Notes under the pieces: generated by a model | What the model saw: only the letters and a program-made list of their open reading frames with translations | Told to the model about the DNA's origin: nothing | Database searches by the model: none | DNA from: Streptomyces sp. NBC_00510 | GTDB taxonomy: Bacteria > Actinomycetota > Actinomycetes > Streptomycetales > Streptomycetaceae | Reading direction: 5' to 3' | Assembly: GCA_036013505.1 (NCBI GenBank) | Contig: CP107851.1 | Span: forward strand, 2,604,001-2,668,000 | DNA: 64,000 nucleotides | Translations under genes and position numbers: made by a program | Shown here: positions 37,786 through 45,849 of the stretch, in pieces | Layout of the letters: each line of letters starts with the position of its first letter | How positions within the stretch are numbered: the stretch's first letter is position 1

Positions 37786-38682
37786 TCAGTCGGCGGCCGA
37801 CCGCTCCCCGTGCCGGATGGGACAGCCACGCATGCCGGGGATCGGGCGGGTGCCCAGTTCGTCCAGCCGGTAGCCGTTCGGGTAGCCCTTGATCTCCCAG
37901 TTCTGCCGCGCGTAGTGCGGGGCGCGCCGTGGCGGCATCAGACGGACGGCGCGTCCGCGCAGCCGTACCGCGCGGCGGACGAACGCGCGCGTGGCGGCGC
38001 TCGGCGGGGTGTAGCGGAAGGCCCGTAGCAGCGGTTCGTCGAGCAGGGTGAGCGTCGTGGTGCGCAGTAGGGGGCGCAGCTGGCGCGGATACCAGGAGGT
38101 CATCAGGGCGAGCGTGGCCTCGGAGACCCGCCGCGCGTCCTTGTCCCAGGCGAAGTGGGCCGCCTCGTAGGTGTCGAGGCAGTGCTCGAACTCCTCGTAG
38201 GTCTCGGGGATGCCCTTGATGCCCATGTGCCGACCCAGCGTGCAGTAGTGGACGGCGCTGGCCACGGTTTCGTGGCGCGACAGCCTGCGCCAGCCGTAGG
38301 CGTCGATCCACCGTTTGGGCATCACGACGAACGTGCAGAGCACGTACCGCATGTCGTCGTTGCTGATGTCGTAGCTGCGGTGCATCTGGTTGATGCGGCG
38401 GATCGCTGTGCGGCCCTGTCCGCTGTCGAAGCCGTGTTCGATGACGGCGTCGAGGAGCAGGGACGTGTCGTCGTACCGCTTCTGTGTCCGGTCGGTGAGC
38501 TCGGCCGTCTCGGCGAGCAGCCGGCCGATGCTGGGCACGGCGTACGTTCGGTACAGGGCGAGCTCAAGGGACCGGGTGAAGTCCCACGGAAACTCGTATG
38601 CCGACGCGAGCCGATAGATCTCCGAAGCGTCCCTGTATGGGTCCAGCCGCCGGATCTGTTCCAGACGTTCGAAGCGCTTCAC
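37786..38682 (-). CDS. MpaB/latex-clearing-type oxygenase family protein (DUF2236-related)
   Basis: The 298-residue protein starts VKRFERLEQIRRLDPYRDAS and has the conserved blocks YEFPWDFTRSLELALYRTYA, VPSIGRLL, QKRYDDTSLLLDAVIEHGFD, RINQMHRSYDISNDDMRYVL and PKRWIDAYGWRRLSRHE. These are typical of a large actinobacterial group related to MpaB and latex-clearing protein, thought to be haem-dependent oxygenases. GTG 38682 is chosen because AAGGGGGA lies 7 nt upstream; longer in-frame starts to 38841 have no ribosome site. The cellular substrate is unknown. No signal peptide is seen. Confidence 0.85.
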   Translation of the reverse strand: MKRFERLEQIRRLDPYRDASEIYRLASAYEFPWDFTRSLELALYRTYAVPSIGRLLAETAELTDRTQKRYDDTSLLLDAVIEHGFDSGQGRTAIRRINQMHRSYDISNDDMRYVLCTFVVMPKRWIDAYGWRRLSRHETVASAVHYCTLGRHMGIKGIPETYEEFEHCLDTYEAAHFAWDKDARRVSEATLALMTSWYPRQLRPLLRTTTLTLLDEPLLRAFRYTPPSAATRAFVRRAVRLRGRAVRLMPPRRAPHYARQNWEIKGYPNGYRLDELGTRPIPGMRGCPIRHGERSAAD

Positions 38683-38939
38683 CAGACCGTCCCCCTTCTG
38701 CCGCCGGGGATCCAACTCTACGCCCATGGGGAGGAAATGGACGGTCAACCAGAGCAGCCACGCAAGGGGAAGGTCGTCAGGACGCGCTGCGGACCGGCGG
38801 GCAGTGGCGGACAAGGAGCTGCTCAGTGGCGTGACCGCCAACCTCGTGCTCGCACTGCGGCGCCACCACCGCCTGTCGCTGGCGGACGCCGCCGACTAGG
38901 AGCTGTCCGGCCGATCACGCTGGTCGTTAGGGTTCTGGC

Positions 38940-39203
38940 GTGTCGAAGACCAGCGTGAGCAACGAGACCGAGAGCATGCTCTCCTTGTGGGTGGAGCCTT
39001 CGGGAACCGACCACTGGATGCGCCCAAGTGAGCAGTTCACCGTCGTGACGGAGTTGGAGCCCGAGGAGTCGCCGTTCAATGTCGCTGTCCACGCCCAGGG
39101 CATCACGGTGTGGGTGAACTCGGCCAACTCCTCCGAGGTCGTCGACAAGGACGGCGTTGTCGTTCCGTGCGGGCACCAGCGTCCAGCTGATCCGGGGTGG
39201 TAA
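38940..39203 (+). CDS. small hypothetical protein, probably truncated by the adjacent IS
   Basis: This 87-residue frame starts at a GTG (MSKTSVSNETESMLSLWVEP) and has natural-looking composition (FTVVTELEPEESPFNVAVHA, GITVWVNSANSSEVV). I do not recognise the family. Its stop codon TAA at 39201-39203 falls exactly where the IS element seems to begin, so the last residues may be IS-derived and the original protein longer. Confidence 0.5.
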   Translation: MSKTSVSNETESMLSLWVEPSGTDHWMRPSEQFTVVTELEPEESPFNVAVHAQGITVWVNSANSSEVVDKDGVVVPCGHQRPADPGW

Positions 39204-40188
39204 CCAGTCTGGTCTTCAGGACTTTAGCCAGATGACGAGCGCGGCCACAGTGACGGTGCCAAAGAAGACGTAGCCGCGCTTGTCGTAGCGAGTAGCCACC
39301 GCTCGGTGGTTCTTGAGCTTGTTGATGGCCCGCTCGACGGTGTTCCGCTTCTTGTACCGCTCCTCGTCGAAGCCCGGCGGCCGTCCGCCGCGTGATCCCT
39401 TACGCAGGCAGGCGGCCCGGCTGTCGGTCTTCTCCGGGATCGTGTGCCGAATACCTCGGCGCCGCAGGTACTCACGACAGGGGTGGTTGCTGTAGGCCTT
39501 GTCCGCGGCGACGCTGTCCGGCTTGCTGCGGGGCCTGCCCGACCCGACTCGAGGAACACAGATCTTCTCCAGTACCGGCTTGAACTGTGGGCTGTCGCCG
39601 CGTTGGCCTGGGGTGATCAGCAGGGACAGCGGGCGGCAGCGTCCGTCTGCGCTCAGGTGGATCTTGCTGGTGAAGCCGCCCCGCGAGCGGCCCAGTCCCT
39701 CACCGCTTCCACCACCTCCGCCAGCCGGTCGGCCAGGCTCTGCCACGGAGGTTCGGCCTGGTGTTCCGCCGCGTCGTCCCCCTTTGACGTGGCCGGGGCG
39801 GGCGGCGGATCGTTGCGAGCGCCGGCCGCGTGCTGGTGCGCGCGCACTCGTCGAATCGACCGAGACGTCCCAGTCGATGTCACCCGCGGAGTCGGCCGCG
39901 GCCTGGACTTGCTGCAGCAGACGTTCCCAGGTGCCGTCCGCCGACCACAGCCGGTGGCGCTCGTAGACCGTCTTCCACGGCCCTAACCGCTCGGGCAGGT
40001 CACGCCACTGCACCCCGGTCGGCACCCGGTGCAAGATCCCGCCGATGACCTGACGGTGGTTCCGCCAGCGCCCACAACGGCCGTTGCTCACTGGCAGGAA
40101 CGGCCGCAGCCGTTCCCACTCGGCAACCGACAAGTCACCACGCTGATCCCGCCCCACGCCCGGACCAACGAGCCGCAGACGAGCTAGT
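39203..40188. mobile_element. IS5-family insertion sequence
   Basis: The element is defined by its DDE transposase on the minus strand. Candidate terminal repeats are ACCAGTCTGGTCTTCAGG at the left (39203) and the complement of the right end, ACTAGCTCGTCTGCGG (ending at 40188), matching at about 13 of 17 positions. The exact borders and target duplication are not certain. It interrupts the small gene at 38940 and abuts a hydrolase fragment. Confidence 0.7.
39216..40157 (-). pseudogene. IS5-family transposase with two compensating frameshifts
   Basis: The uninterrupted 313-codon frame starts MGRDQRGDLSVAEWERLRPF and has all three acidic blocks: DWDVSVDSTS (Asp), VAADKAYSN (Asp) and KKRNTVERAINKLK (Glu). 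Between the first Asp and GEGLGRSRGGFTSK, however, the normal IS5 sequence is in another frame: VRAHQHAAGARNDPPPAP up to WQSLADRLAEVVEAV is found at 39653-39883. In the open frame this stretch is Arg/Gly-rich nonsense. Two small indels, near 39858 and 39690, shift out of and back into frame. The protein probably has a scrambled 60-residue segment and may be inactive. Confidence 0.75.
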
Positions 40189-40212
40189 CACATGATCGGC
40201 CCGGGACAAGCC

Positions 40213-40434
40213 CTAGGCGCAGGCCGCCGCCGCAGTCCGCCCCCAGTAGCCGCCGCTGCCGGGCACGGTCCGCGTCATCCCAGCGGCGGAGAGGAACGCC
40301 TGGACCTTGGCCCGGCCCAGCTCGTTCCACAGCGCCGTCGTGGCGTTGTCCGCACAGTTCCGGCGCCTGGTCGGCCACCGGGGCAAGAAGCGGGCACTCG
40401 TCGCGGTCTGCTGGCGGCCTACCAACGCATGCAC
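40213..40434 (-). pseudogene. fragment of a serine hydrolase (beta-lactamase-like)
   Basis: The minus frame reads NCADNATTALWNELGRAKVQ, AFLSAAGMTRTVPGSGGYWG and stops soon after. The first block resembles the SDN motif region of penicillin-binding/beta-lactamase-like serine hydrolases, with Ser changed to Ala. Neither the catalytic SxxK part nor the KTG part is present. It lies between the IS element and selB and is best read as a stump. Confidence 0.4.
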
Positions 40435-40565
40435 GGTTTGAAGCGGCGGGGACTGGAGACGGAGCGGAAGCCACCACGCCAGTCCCCGACCCTACTGAGG
40501 CTTCCGCTACCGCACCTCCCCCCGCATGGGCAACACCCCGGACAGCTCCAGCGAGAACGCCGGCT

Positions 40566-42359
40566 TCAGGGTGGCGCGTTGACCGGCGCCGGTCGACCGC
40601 GCGGCGCGCAGCGGCGGCGCCTGTCGGGAAGCAACTCGGTGATGCCCTGACCGTCGCAGTGTTCCAGCAGGGGAACGGTGACACGGCGGCTGGACTCCAG
40701 GGCGCGGCTCGCCGTTCCCACGGTGAACGGCTGGTCGAGTTCGCTCAGCCGGTCGGCCGCCAGCCGCGGGGCGTCCGGCAGCAGCACCACATGCTCCGCG
40801 AGCCGCAGTACGGCCCCATGGCGCACCGCCGCGGCGAGCTCGCGGCGGCCGAGGCCGAGTTCCGCCAGCCGCTGGGCCCGGGGGGCGGCGAACGGCCGGC
40901 CGACGAGCTCGGCGGTGAGACGGCCCACCGCGTCCGCGACAGCGGCGGGCAGGGAGTCGGGTCCGCTGGTCACGCGCCCGAGGCTCAGCCGCAGGGGTGG
41001 TGTGACCAGTGCCTCCACCAGGGACGTGGAGGGCAGTCCGAGGCGGTGCCGCGCGATGTCCACCGGTACGCCCTCCTCGGCGGGCCGCTCGGTGCCGTAG
41101 GCGGTGACCAGTTCGGTCAGCCGGGCGCGCAGGGCGGTCCAGTGGACGGGCTCGGCGAGCCAGTCGCCCGCGACCGGCACGGTGTGGACGGCCACCCCCA
41201 TCGCGGTCAACTCCTGGCGCGTGACCAGCAGTCGGCGCCGTAGTTCGTCCGCCTCGCTCGGAGCGCCGAGAGCATCGCCCAGTTCGGCCGCGCGCCGTGC
41301 CGCGGCACCACGACGCAGGAGGTCCGGTGGCCGGGGATCGAGCACCGTCAGCCCGGCCAGCACCCGCCGCAGACCGGGATCGCGCAGCACCGCGCGGTCG
41401 CCGATGCGCAGCGGCAGCGGCGCCGGCAGGGTCAGCCGGACGATGTCCGCACCGAGCAGCCGGACGTGTACCGGCACGGCGGCCGAGCCGATGTGGGCGA
41501 CGGCGGTGCGGGGCAGCTCCCCGGCCGGTGTTCCGCCGTGTACGCGCACGTCGCAGCGCAGACAGGGGACGAAGCTGCCGGGCGTGAGCAGTGCGTCGCC
41601 GCGGCCCGTCGACTCCTTGTCGAGACCGCGGAGGTTGACGGCGAGCCGAGCGGTCGCCCGCACCAGGCCGGCCTCCTGGCCCAGGGCCTGCAGCGCCCTG
41701 ACGCGCACGGAACGGCCGGAGCGGGCGGTCACCAGGACGTCGCCCCGCCGGATCCGCCCAGCACCGAGCGTGCCGGTGACCACCAGCCCGCTGCCGCGCA
41801 CGGTGAAGGCGCGGTCGATCCACAGCCGCACCGGGGCGTCGGCGTCCCCGTCCGGCAGTCGCGCGGCCAGCCGGTCGAGGGCGGCGCGCAACTCCGCGAG
41901 GCCCGTGCCGGTGCGGGCGCTGACGGCCACGGCCTCGACGTCGCCGAGGGTGCTGGACCGGATCCGGTCCAGTGCCTGTGCCGTGGCGGGGCCGGGGCCG
42001 GCCAGATCGCAGCGGGTGACGGCGAGCAGTCCGTGCCGTACGCCCAGGGCGTCCACGGCGGCGAGATGCTCGGCGGACTGCGGCTTCCAGCCCTCGTCCG
42101 CGGCGACGACGAACAGCACGGCGGGCACGGGCCCCACGCCGGCCAGCATGGTGGGGACGAACCTCTCGTGTCCCGGGACGTCGACGAACGCGAGCCGCTC
42201 GCCCGAGGGCACATCCGTCCATGCGAAGCCCAGGTCGATGGTCAGACCACGGCGCCGTTCCTCCGCCAGCCGGTCGGGGTGGGTGCCGGTCAGCGCGTGG
42301 ATCAGCGTGCTCTTGCCGTGGTCGACATGCCCGGCCGTCGCGATGACCCGCATGCTCAC
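40566..42359 (-). CDS. selB: selenocysteine-specific elongation factor
   Basis: SelB brings Sec-tRNA to the ribosome at UGA codons marked by a SECIS hairpin. The protein of about 597 residues has the GTPase motifs ATAGHVDHGKSTLIHALTG (G1), DVPGHERFVPTML (G3) and TRCDLAG (G4), then beta-barrel domains. The C-terminal winged-helix region (LPSTSLVEALVTPPLRL, GLGRRELAAAVRHGAVLRL, QPFTVGTASRALESSRRV) binds the SECIS RNA. GTG 42359 overlaps the selA stop (GTGA); an ATG at 42353 is a close alternative. It follows selA in one operon. Confidence 0.95.
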   Translation of the reverse strand: MSMRVIATAGHVDHGKSTLIHALTGTHPDRLAEERRRGLTIDLGFAWTDVPSGERLAFVDVPGHERFVPTMLAGVGPVPAVLFVVAADEGWKPQSAEHLAAVDALGVRHGLLAVTRCDLAGPGPATAQALDRIRSSTLGDVEAVAVSARTGTGLAELRAALDRLAARLPDGDADAPVRLWIDRAFTVRGSGLVVTGTLGAGRIRRGDVLVTARSGRSVRVRALQALGQEAGLVRATARLAVNLRGLDKESTGRGDALLTPGSFVPCLRCDVRVHGGTPAGELPRTAVAHIGSAAVPVHVRLLGADIVRLTLPAPLPLRIGDRAVLRDPGLRRVLAGLTVLDPRPPDLLRRGAAARRAAELGDALGAPSEADELRRRLLVTRQELTAMGVAVHTVPVAGDWLAEPVHWTALRARLTELVTAYGTERPAEEGVPVDIARHRLGLPSTSLVEALVTPPLRLSLGRVTSGPDSLPAAVADAVGRLTAELVGRPFAAPRAQRLAELGLGRRELAAAVRHGAVLRLAEHVVLLPDAPRLAADRLSELDQPFTVGTASRALESSRRVTVPLLEHCDGQGITELLPDRRRRCAPRGRPAPVNAPP

Positions 42360-43684
42360 CGACCCGCGGCACGCAGCACCGCGGCGAGGACGTCGCCGTC
42401 GCACGCCTCCGGCACGCACCGCAGGTCCAGCAGCAGCCGACCGCGCACCACCCGGCCCAGCACCGCCGGTTCACCGGTGCGCAGCGGCGCCGCGAGGCCG
42501 TCGGGCAGGCTTACCGCACAGGACGGCAGAGCGGTCCCGGGGGCGCCGCCTCCGCCGACCACCGCCTCACAGGGCACGACCCGGGCGTCCAGGCCCCGCC
42601 GCGCAAAGTCCTCGGCCAGGCGCAGCGTGCGTGTGCGCTGCTCCGGCAGCGGCAGGTGCAGGGCGGCGTGCACGGGTGGCTCGGGACCGCGCAGAGTCGC
42701 CTCCAGCGCGGCCAGGGTGAGCTTGTCCACGCGCAGGGCACGGGCCAGGGGATGACGGCGCATCCGCTCCACCGTGTCGGCCCGGCCGAGGATCAGCCCC
42801 GCCTGAGGACCGCCGAGCAGCTTGTCCCCGCTGGCGGTGACGAGCGTGGCCCCGGCCCGCAGCATCGTGGCCGCATCCGGCTCGTCCGGCAGCAACGGAT
42901 CGGGCGCGAGGAGGCCGGAGCCGATGTCGACCACGACGGGCAGGCCCAGCGCCGCCAGTTCGCCGGCGTCCACGCCCTGGGTGAAGCCGCTCACCGTGAA
43001 GTTCGACGGGTGGATCTTGAGGATGAATCCGGTGTCCGGGCCGACGGCGTCCGCGTAGTCGTCGAGCCGGGTCCTGTTGGTGGTGCCGACCTCGCGGATC
43101 CGGGCGCCGCAGGAGGCCAGCAGCTCGGGTATCCGGAAGCCGTCGCCGATCTCCACGAACTCGCCCCTGCTCAGCAGGACCTCGCGCCCCGCGGCCAGCG
43201 TGGCCACCGCCAGGGCAAGGGCGGCGGCACCGTTGTTCACCACGTGCACGGCCCCCGCGGCCGGTACGGCCTCCCGCAGGGCCGCCATGGCACTGCGGCC
43301 ACGCGGCGCCCGCCTGCCGGTGCTCAGGTCCAGCTCGACGTCCGTGTAGCCGCCGGCCGCCGCCATCGCCTCCAGCGCGGACGGCGAGAGCGGTGCCCGC
43401 CCCAGATTGGTGTGCAGCACCACGCCGGTGGCGTTGTGTACGGTGCGCAGCCCGGCCGCGTACGGGGGAAGCGCGGCGAGCGCGGTACCGACGGCGTCGT
43501 CCGGCCCGATCCGCCCTTCGCGTACGGCCTGCTGGGCGGTGGCGACCGCGGCCTTGACGACGGTCCTGCCCAGCCGCGCGGACACCTCGCTCAGCCGGGG
43601 ATCGCCGAGCAGCAGCGTGGTGCTCGGCACCCGCCGCCGGGGATCCGCAGGCGGCTCCCGCCGCTCGTCCGCCACCCGCGCCAC
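42356..43684 (-). CDS. selA: L-seryl-tRNA(Sec) selenium transferase
   Basis: SelA converts Ser-tRNA(Sec) to Sec-tRNA(Sec) with selenophosphate, using PLP. The 442-residue protein has the family blocks VHNATGVVLHTNLGRAPLS, RGEFVEIGDGFRIPELL, KIHPSNFTVSGFTQGV and the PLP lysine in TASGDKLLGGPQAG (Lys288). GTG 43684 is the first plausible start after the tRNA-Sec gene (43675 is an alternative); longer frames would run through the tRNA. The stop overlaps selB. Confidence 0.95.
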   Translation of the reverse strand: MARVADERREPPADPRRRVPSTTLLLGDPRLSEVSARLGRTVVKAAVATAQQAVREGRIGPDDAVGTALAALPPYAAGLRTVHNATGVVLHTNLGRAPLSPSALEAMAAAGGYTDVELDLSTGRRAPRGRSAMAALREAVPAAGAVHVVNNGAAALALAVATLAAGREVLLSRGEFVEIGDGFRIPELLASCGARIREVGTTNRTRLDDYADAVGPDTGFILKIHPSNFTVSGFTQGVDAGELAALGLPVVVDIGSGLLAPDPLLPDEPDAATMLRAGATLVTASGDKLLGGPQAGLILGRADTVERMRRHPLARALRVDKLTLAALEATLRGPEPPVHAALHLPLPEQRTRTLRLAEDFARRGLDARVVPCEAVVGGGGAPGTALPSCAVSLPDGLAAPLRTGEPAVLGRVVRGRLLLDLRCVPEACDGDVLAAVLRAAGR

Positions 43685-43699
43685 CCCGATCGAAGTCAG

Positions 43700-43792
43700 C
43701 GGAGGCGGACGGGAATCGAACCCGCCTGGCCCGGATCCCGGACCACACCGATTTTGAAGATCGGGAGGGGCACCAGCCCGCCCAACGCCTCC
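43700..43792 (-). tRNA. selC: tRNA-Sec (anticodon TCA)
   Basis: The minus-strand sequence starts GGAGGCGTTGGGCGGGCTGG and ends CCGTCCGCCTCC plus discriminator G. It folds into a long acceptor stem, an anticodon arm CCGAT-CTTCAAA-ATCGG with anticodon TCA, a long variable arm and a T arm GCGGG-TTCGATT-CCCGT. The 93-nt length, long variable arm and TCA identify selenocysteine tRNA. It stands between selA and selD, directly upstream of selA on the same strand. Confidence 0.95.
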
Positions 43793-43848
43793 GGGGCATG
43801 ATTGTGATCCACGCACACTGCGGGGGCAAGGGGTGAAATGATCGTCGT

Positions 43849-44883
43849 ATGAAGCCAGTTGGCCCCGCAGCCGGATCCGCCGTGCCCGTCCGGCTGACCC
43901 AGTACGCACACGGTGGCGGCTGCGCCTGCAAGATCCCTCCGGGGGAGCTGGAGGCGATGGTCGCGGGACTGATGCCGGGGCCGGGCGGAGCTCGTGCCGA
44001 CGGGGACCGGCTGCTGGTCGGAATCGACGACGGCGACGACGCCGCGGTCGTGGGCACCGGCGACGGCTCCGCCCTGGTGTCGACCGCCGACTTCTTCACA
44101 CCGGTCGTCGACGACGCCCGGGACTGGGGCCGGATCGCCGCCGCCAACGCACTGTCCGACGTCTACGCGATGGGCGGCCGGCCCGTCGTCGCGCTCAACC
44201 TGCTGGGCTGGCCCCGGGACGTCCTGCCCGCCGAGCTGGCCCAGGAGGTGCTGGCGGGAGCGTTCGAAGTCGCCGGAAAGGCCGGCTGTTTCGTCGGCGG
44301 CGGCCACAGCATCGACAGCCCGGAGCCGCTCTACGGAATGGCAGTGACCGGTCTGGTCGACCCGGACCGGATACTGCGCAACGACGCCGGCCGGCCGGGT
44401 GTCCCGCTCACCCTGACCAAGCCGCTGGGCGTCGGGATCCTCAACAACCGCCACAAGCAGACGGGCGAGGTGTTCCCGCACGCCGTCGCCAGTATGGCCG
44501 CGCTCAACGACCGCGCCAGTGCCGCGGCCCTGGAGGCCGGCGCCGTGTGCGCCACCGATGTGACCGGATTCGGGCTGCTCGGCCATCTGCACAAACTGGC
44601 CCGCGCCAGCGCCGTCACCGCCGTGGTGGACTCTGCCGCCGTCCCCGTACTCGACGGCGCCCGCGAGTCCCTGCGCGCCGGGTACGTCAGCGGCGGCACG
44701 AGGCGCAATCTCGACTGGGTGCGCCCGCACCTGGACGCGGGACGGACGAGCGACGACGAGCTGCTCGTACTCGCCGACGCGCAGACCTCCGGCGGTCTGC
44801 TCGTCGCCGGGGAGCTGCCGGGACATCCGGTCATCGGGGAACTGGTCCCCGCCGTCGCCGGGACGACACTGGTGATCCGCTGA
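43849..44883 (+). CDS. selD: selenide, water dikinase (selenophosphate synthetase)
   Basis: SelD makes selenophosphate from selenide and ATP, the selenium donor for SelA. The 344 residues carry the N-terminal loop HGGGCACKIPPGEL, with catalytic Cys25 and Lys28. This position is Cys, not Sec, in this copy. Further motifs are GIDDGDDAAVV, FTPVVDDARDWGRIAAANAL, SDVYAMGG and CATDVTGFGLLGHLHKLARA. It is divergent from tRNA-Sec and selA, so the four components may share a control region of about 56 bp. Confidence 0.96.
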   Translation: MKPVGPAAGSAVPVRLTQYAHGGGCACKIPPGELEAMVAGLMPGPGGARADGDRLLVGIDDGDDAAVVGTGDGSALVSTADFFTPVVDDARDWGRIAAANALSDVYAMGGRPVVALNLLGWPRDVLPAELAQEVLAGAFEVAGKAGCFVGGGHSIDSPEPLYGMAVTGLVDPDRILRNDAGRPGVPLTLTKPLGVGILNNRHKQTGEVFPHAVASMAALNDRASAAALEAGAVCATDVTGFGLLGHLHKLARASAVTAVVDSAAVPVLDGARESLRAGYVSGGTRRNLDWVRPHLDAGRTSDDELLVLADAQTSGGLLVAGELPGHPVIGELVPAVAGTTLVIR

Positions 44884-44900
44884 GCGCCGCGGCCGGCCCG

Positions 44901-45839
44901 TCACCGGTAGCGGATGTGCAGGTGGTTGTCGTGGTTCGGGTAGCTCGTGGTCAGCCCCTCCGAGATCAGCTGCGGATCGTTGAAGAAGACCAGCTCGACG
45001 TGGCCGGGGGCCTTCGCCCGGATCTCCTGCACGAGCCGGCGGGTGGCCGCGCGGTCGTACGTCGACGACTGCCAGGTGATGCGCCCGGCGGTGCACTGCG
45101 CCGAGTCGGTGCGGATCGGCCACACGTCGATGTCCATCCCGACCTCGTGGCTGGCGTGGCCGGCGATGTCACCGCCGTGCTCGAAGCCCGCGTCGCCGAC
45201 CGGCAGCCGGCCGTTCCCGGTGCCGGCGAAGGTGGCCGCGGCCGCCTCCAGTTGACCGACGGCGCCCGCCGTCGCCCAGTGGGCGTTGGCGTTGCCGTCG
45301 GGGCTCTGCGCGCACATCGTGCCGGTGCCGAAGTTGATGTTCTCGTAGTGCCAGAGCAGGTTCTTCCACGTGGTCGGTCCGACGACGCCGTCAACACCGA
45401 GCCCGGCGTGCGACTGGAAGGTGCGGACGGCCGAGTCGGTGGCGGGTCCGAAGTCCCCGTCGAGGGCCAGGCCGGCGCCCCGCTTGGCGTTGAGCAGCGA
45501 CTGCACGGCCTTCACCGCCGGCCCGTTGTCGCCCTGCCGTACGGTGACGGCGAGCGCGCCCCAGGTGGCGGGCCCGACGATGCCGTCCGCGGTGAGGCCC
45601 TTGGACTGCTGGAAGTCGACCACCGCGCTCCGCGTGCCCGAGCCGAAGACGCCGTCCACGGCCACGGTGCGGCCGTGCGCGGCGAGCAGGTGCTGCAGCG
45701 CGACGACGTCGGTACCGCGGGTGCCGTTGCTCGTCAGCGGGAACGCGGCCTGGGAGAAAGCCTGCGCGGGAACGCCCAGTCCGAGGAGCAGACCGGCCAC
45801 GGCAGCGAACAGCGTGATGATGCGTGCGAGTTGTCTCAT
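44901..45839 (-). CDS. secreted M74 (MepA-like) murein endopeptidase with two peptidoglycan-binding domains
   Basis: The 312-residue exported protein starts with a Sec signal peptide (LARIITLFAAVAGLLLGLGVPAQA). Two PG_binding_1 modules follow at about 38-95 (LQHLLAAHGRTVAVDGVFG) and 98-158 (VQSLLNAKRGAGLALDGDFG). The catalytic part resembles penicillin-insensitive endopeptidase MepA: ASHEVGMDIDVWP and NHDNHLHIRYR supply the metal His and Asp. MepA enzymes cut D-Ala-diaminopimelate cross-links in the cell wall. It is followed closely by the DUF1906 gene on the same strand, 10 nt apart. Confidence 0.88.
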   Translation of the reverse strand: MRQLARIITLFAAVAGLLLGLGVPAQAFSQAAFPLTSNGTRGTDVVALQHLLAAHGRTVAVDGVFGSGTRSAVVDFQQSKGLTADGIVGPATWGALAVTVRQGDNGPAVKAVQSLLNAKRGAGLALDGDFGPATDSAVRTFQSHAGLGVDGVVGPTTWKNLLWHYENINFGTGTMCAQSPDGNANAHWATAGAVGQLEAAAATFAGTGNGRLPVGDAGFEHGGDIAGHASHEVGMDIDVWPIRTDSAQCTAGRITWQSSTYDRAATRRLVQEIRAKAPGHVELVFFNDPQLISEGLTTSYPNHDNHLHIRYR

Positions 45840-45849
45840 GGTTCCTTCC

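Noticed and set aside
40507-42474. 655-codon minus frame overlapping selB
   Set aside because: Arg/Ala-rich translation in the wrong frame; selB in the neighbouring frame has all GTPase motifs.
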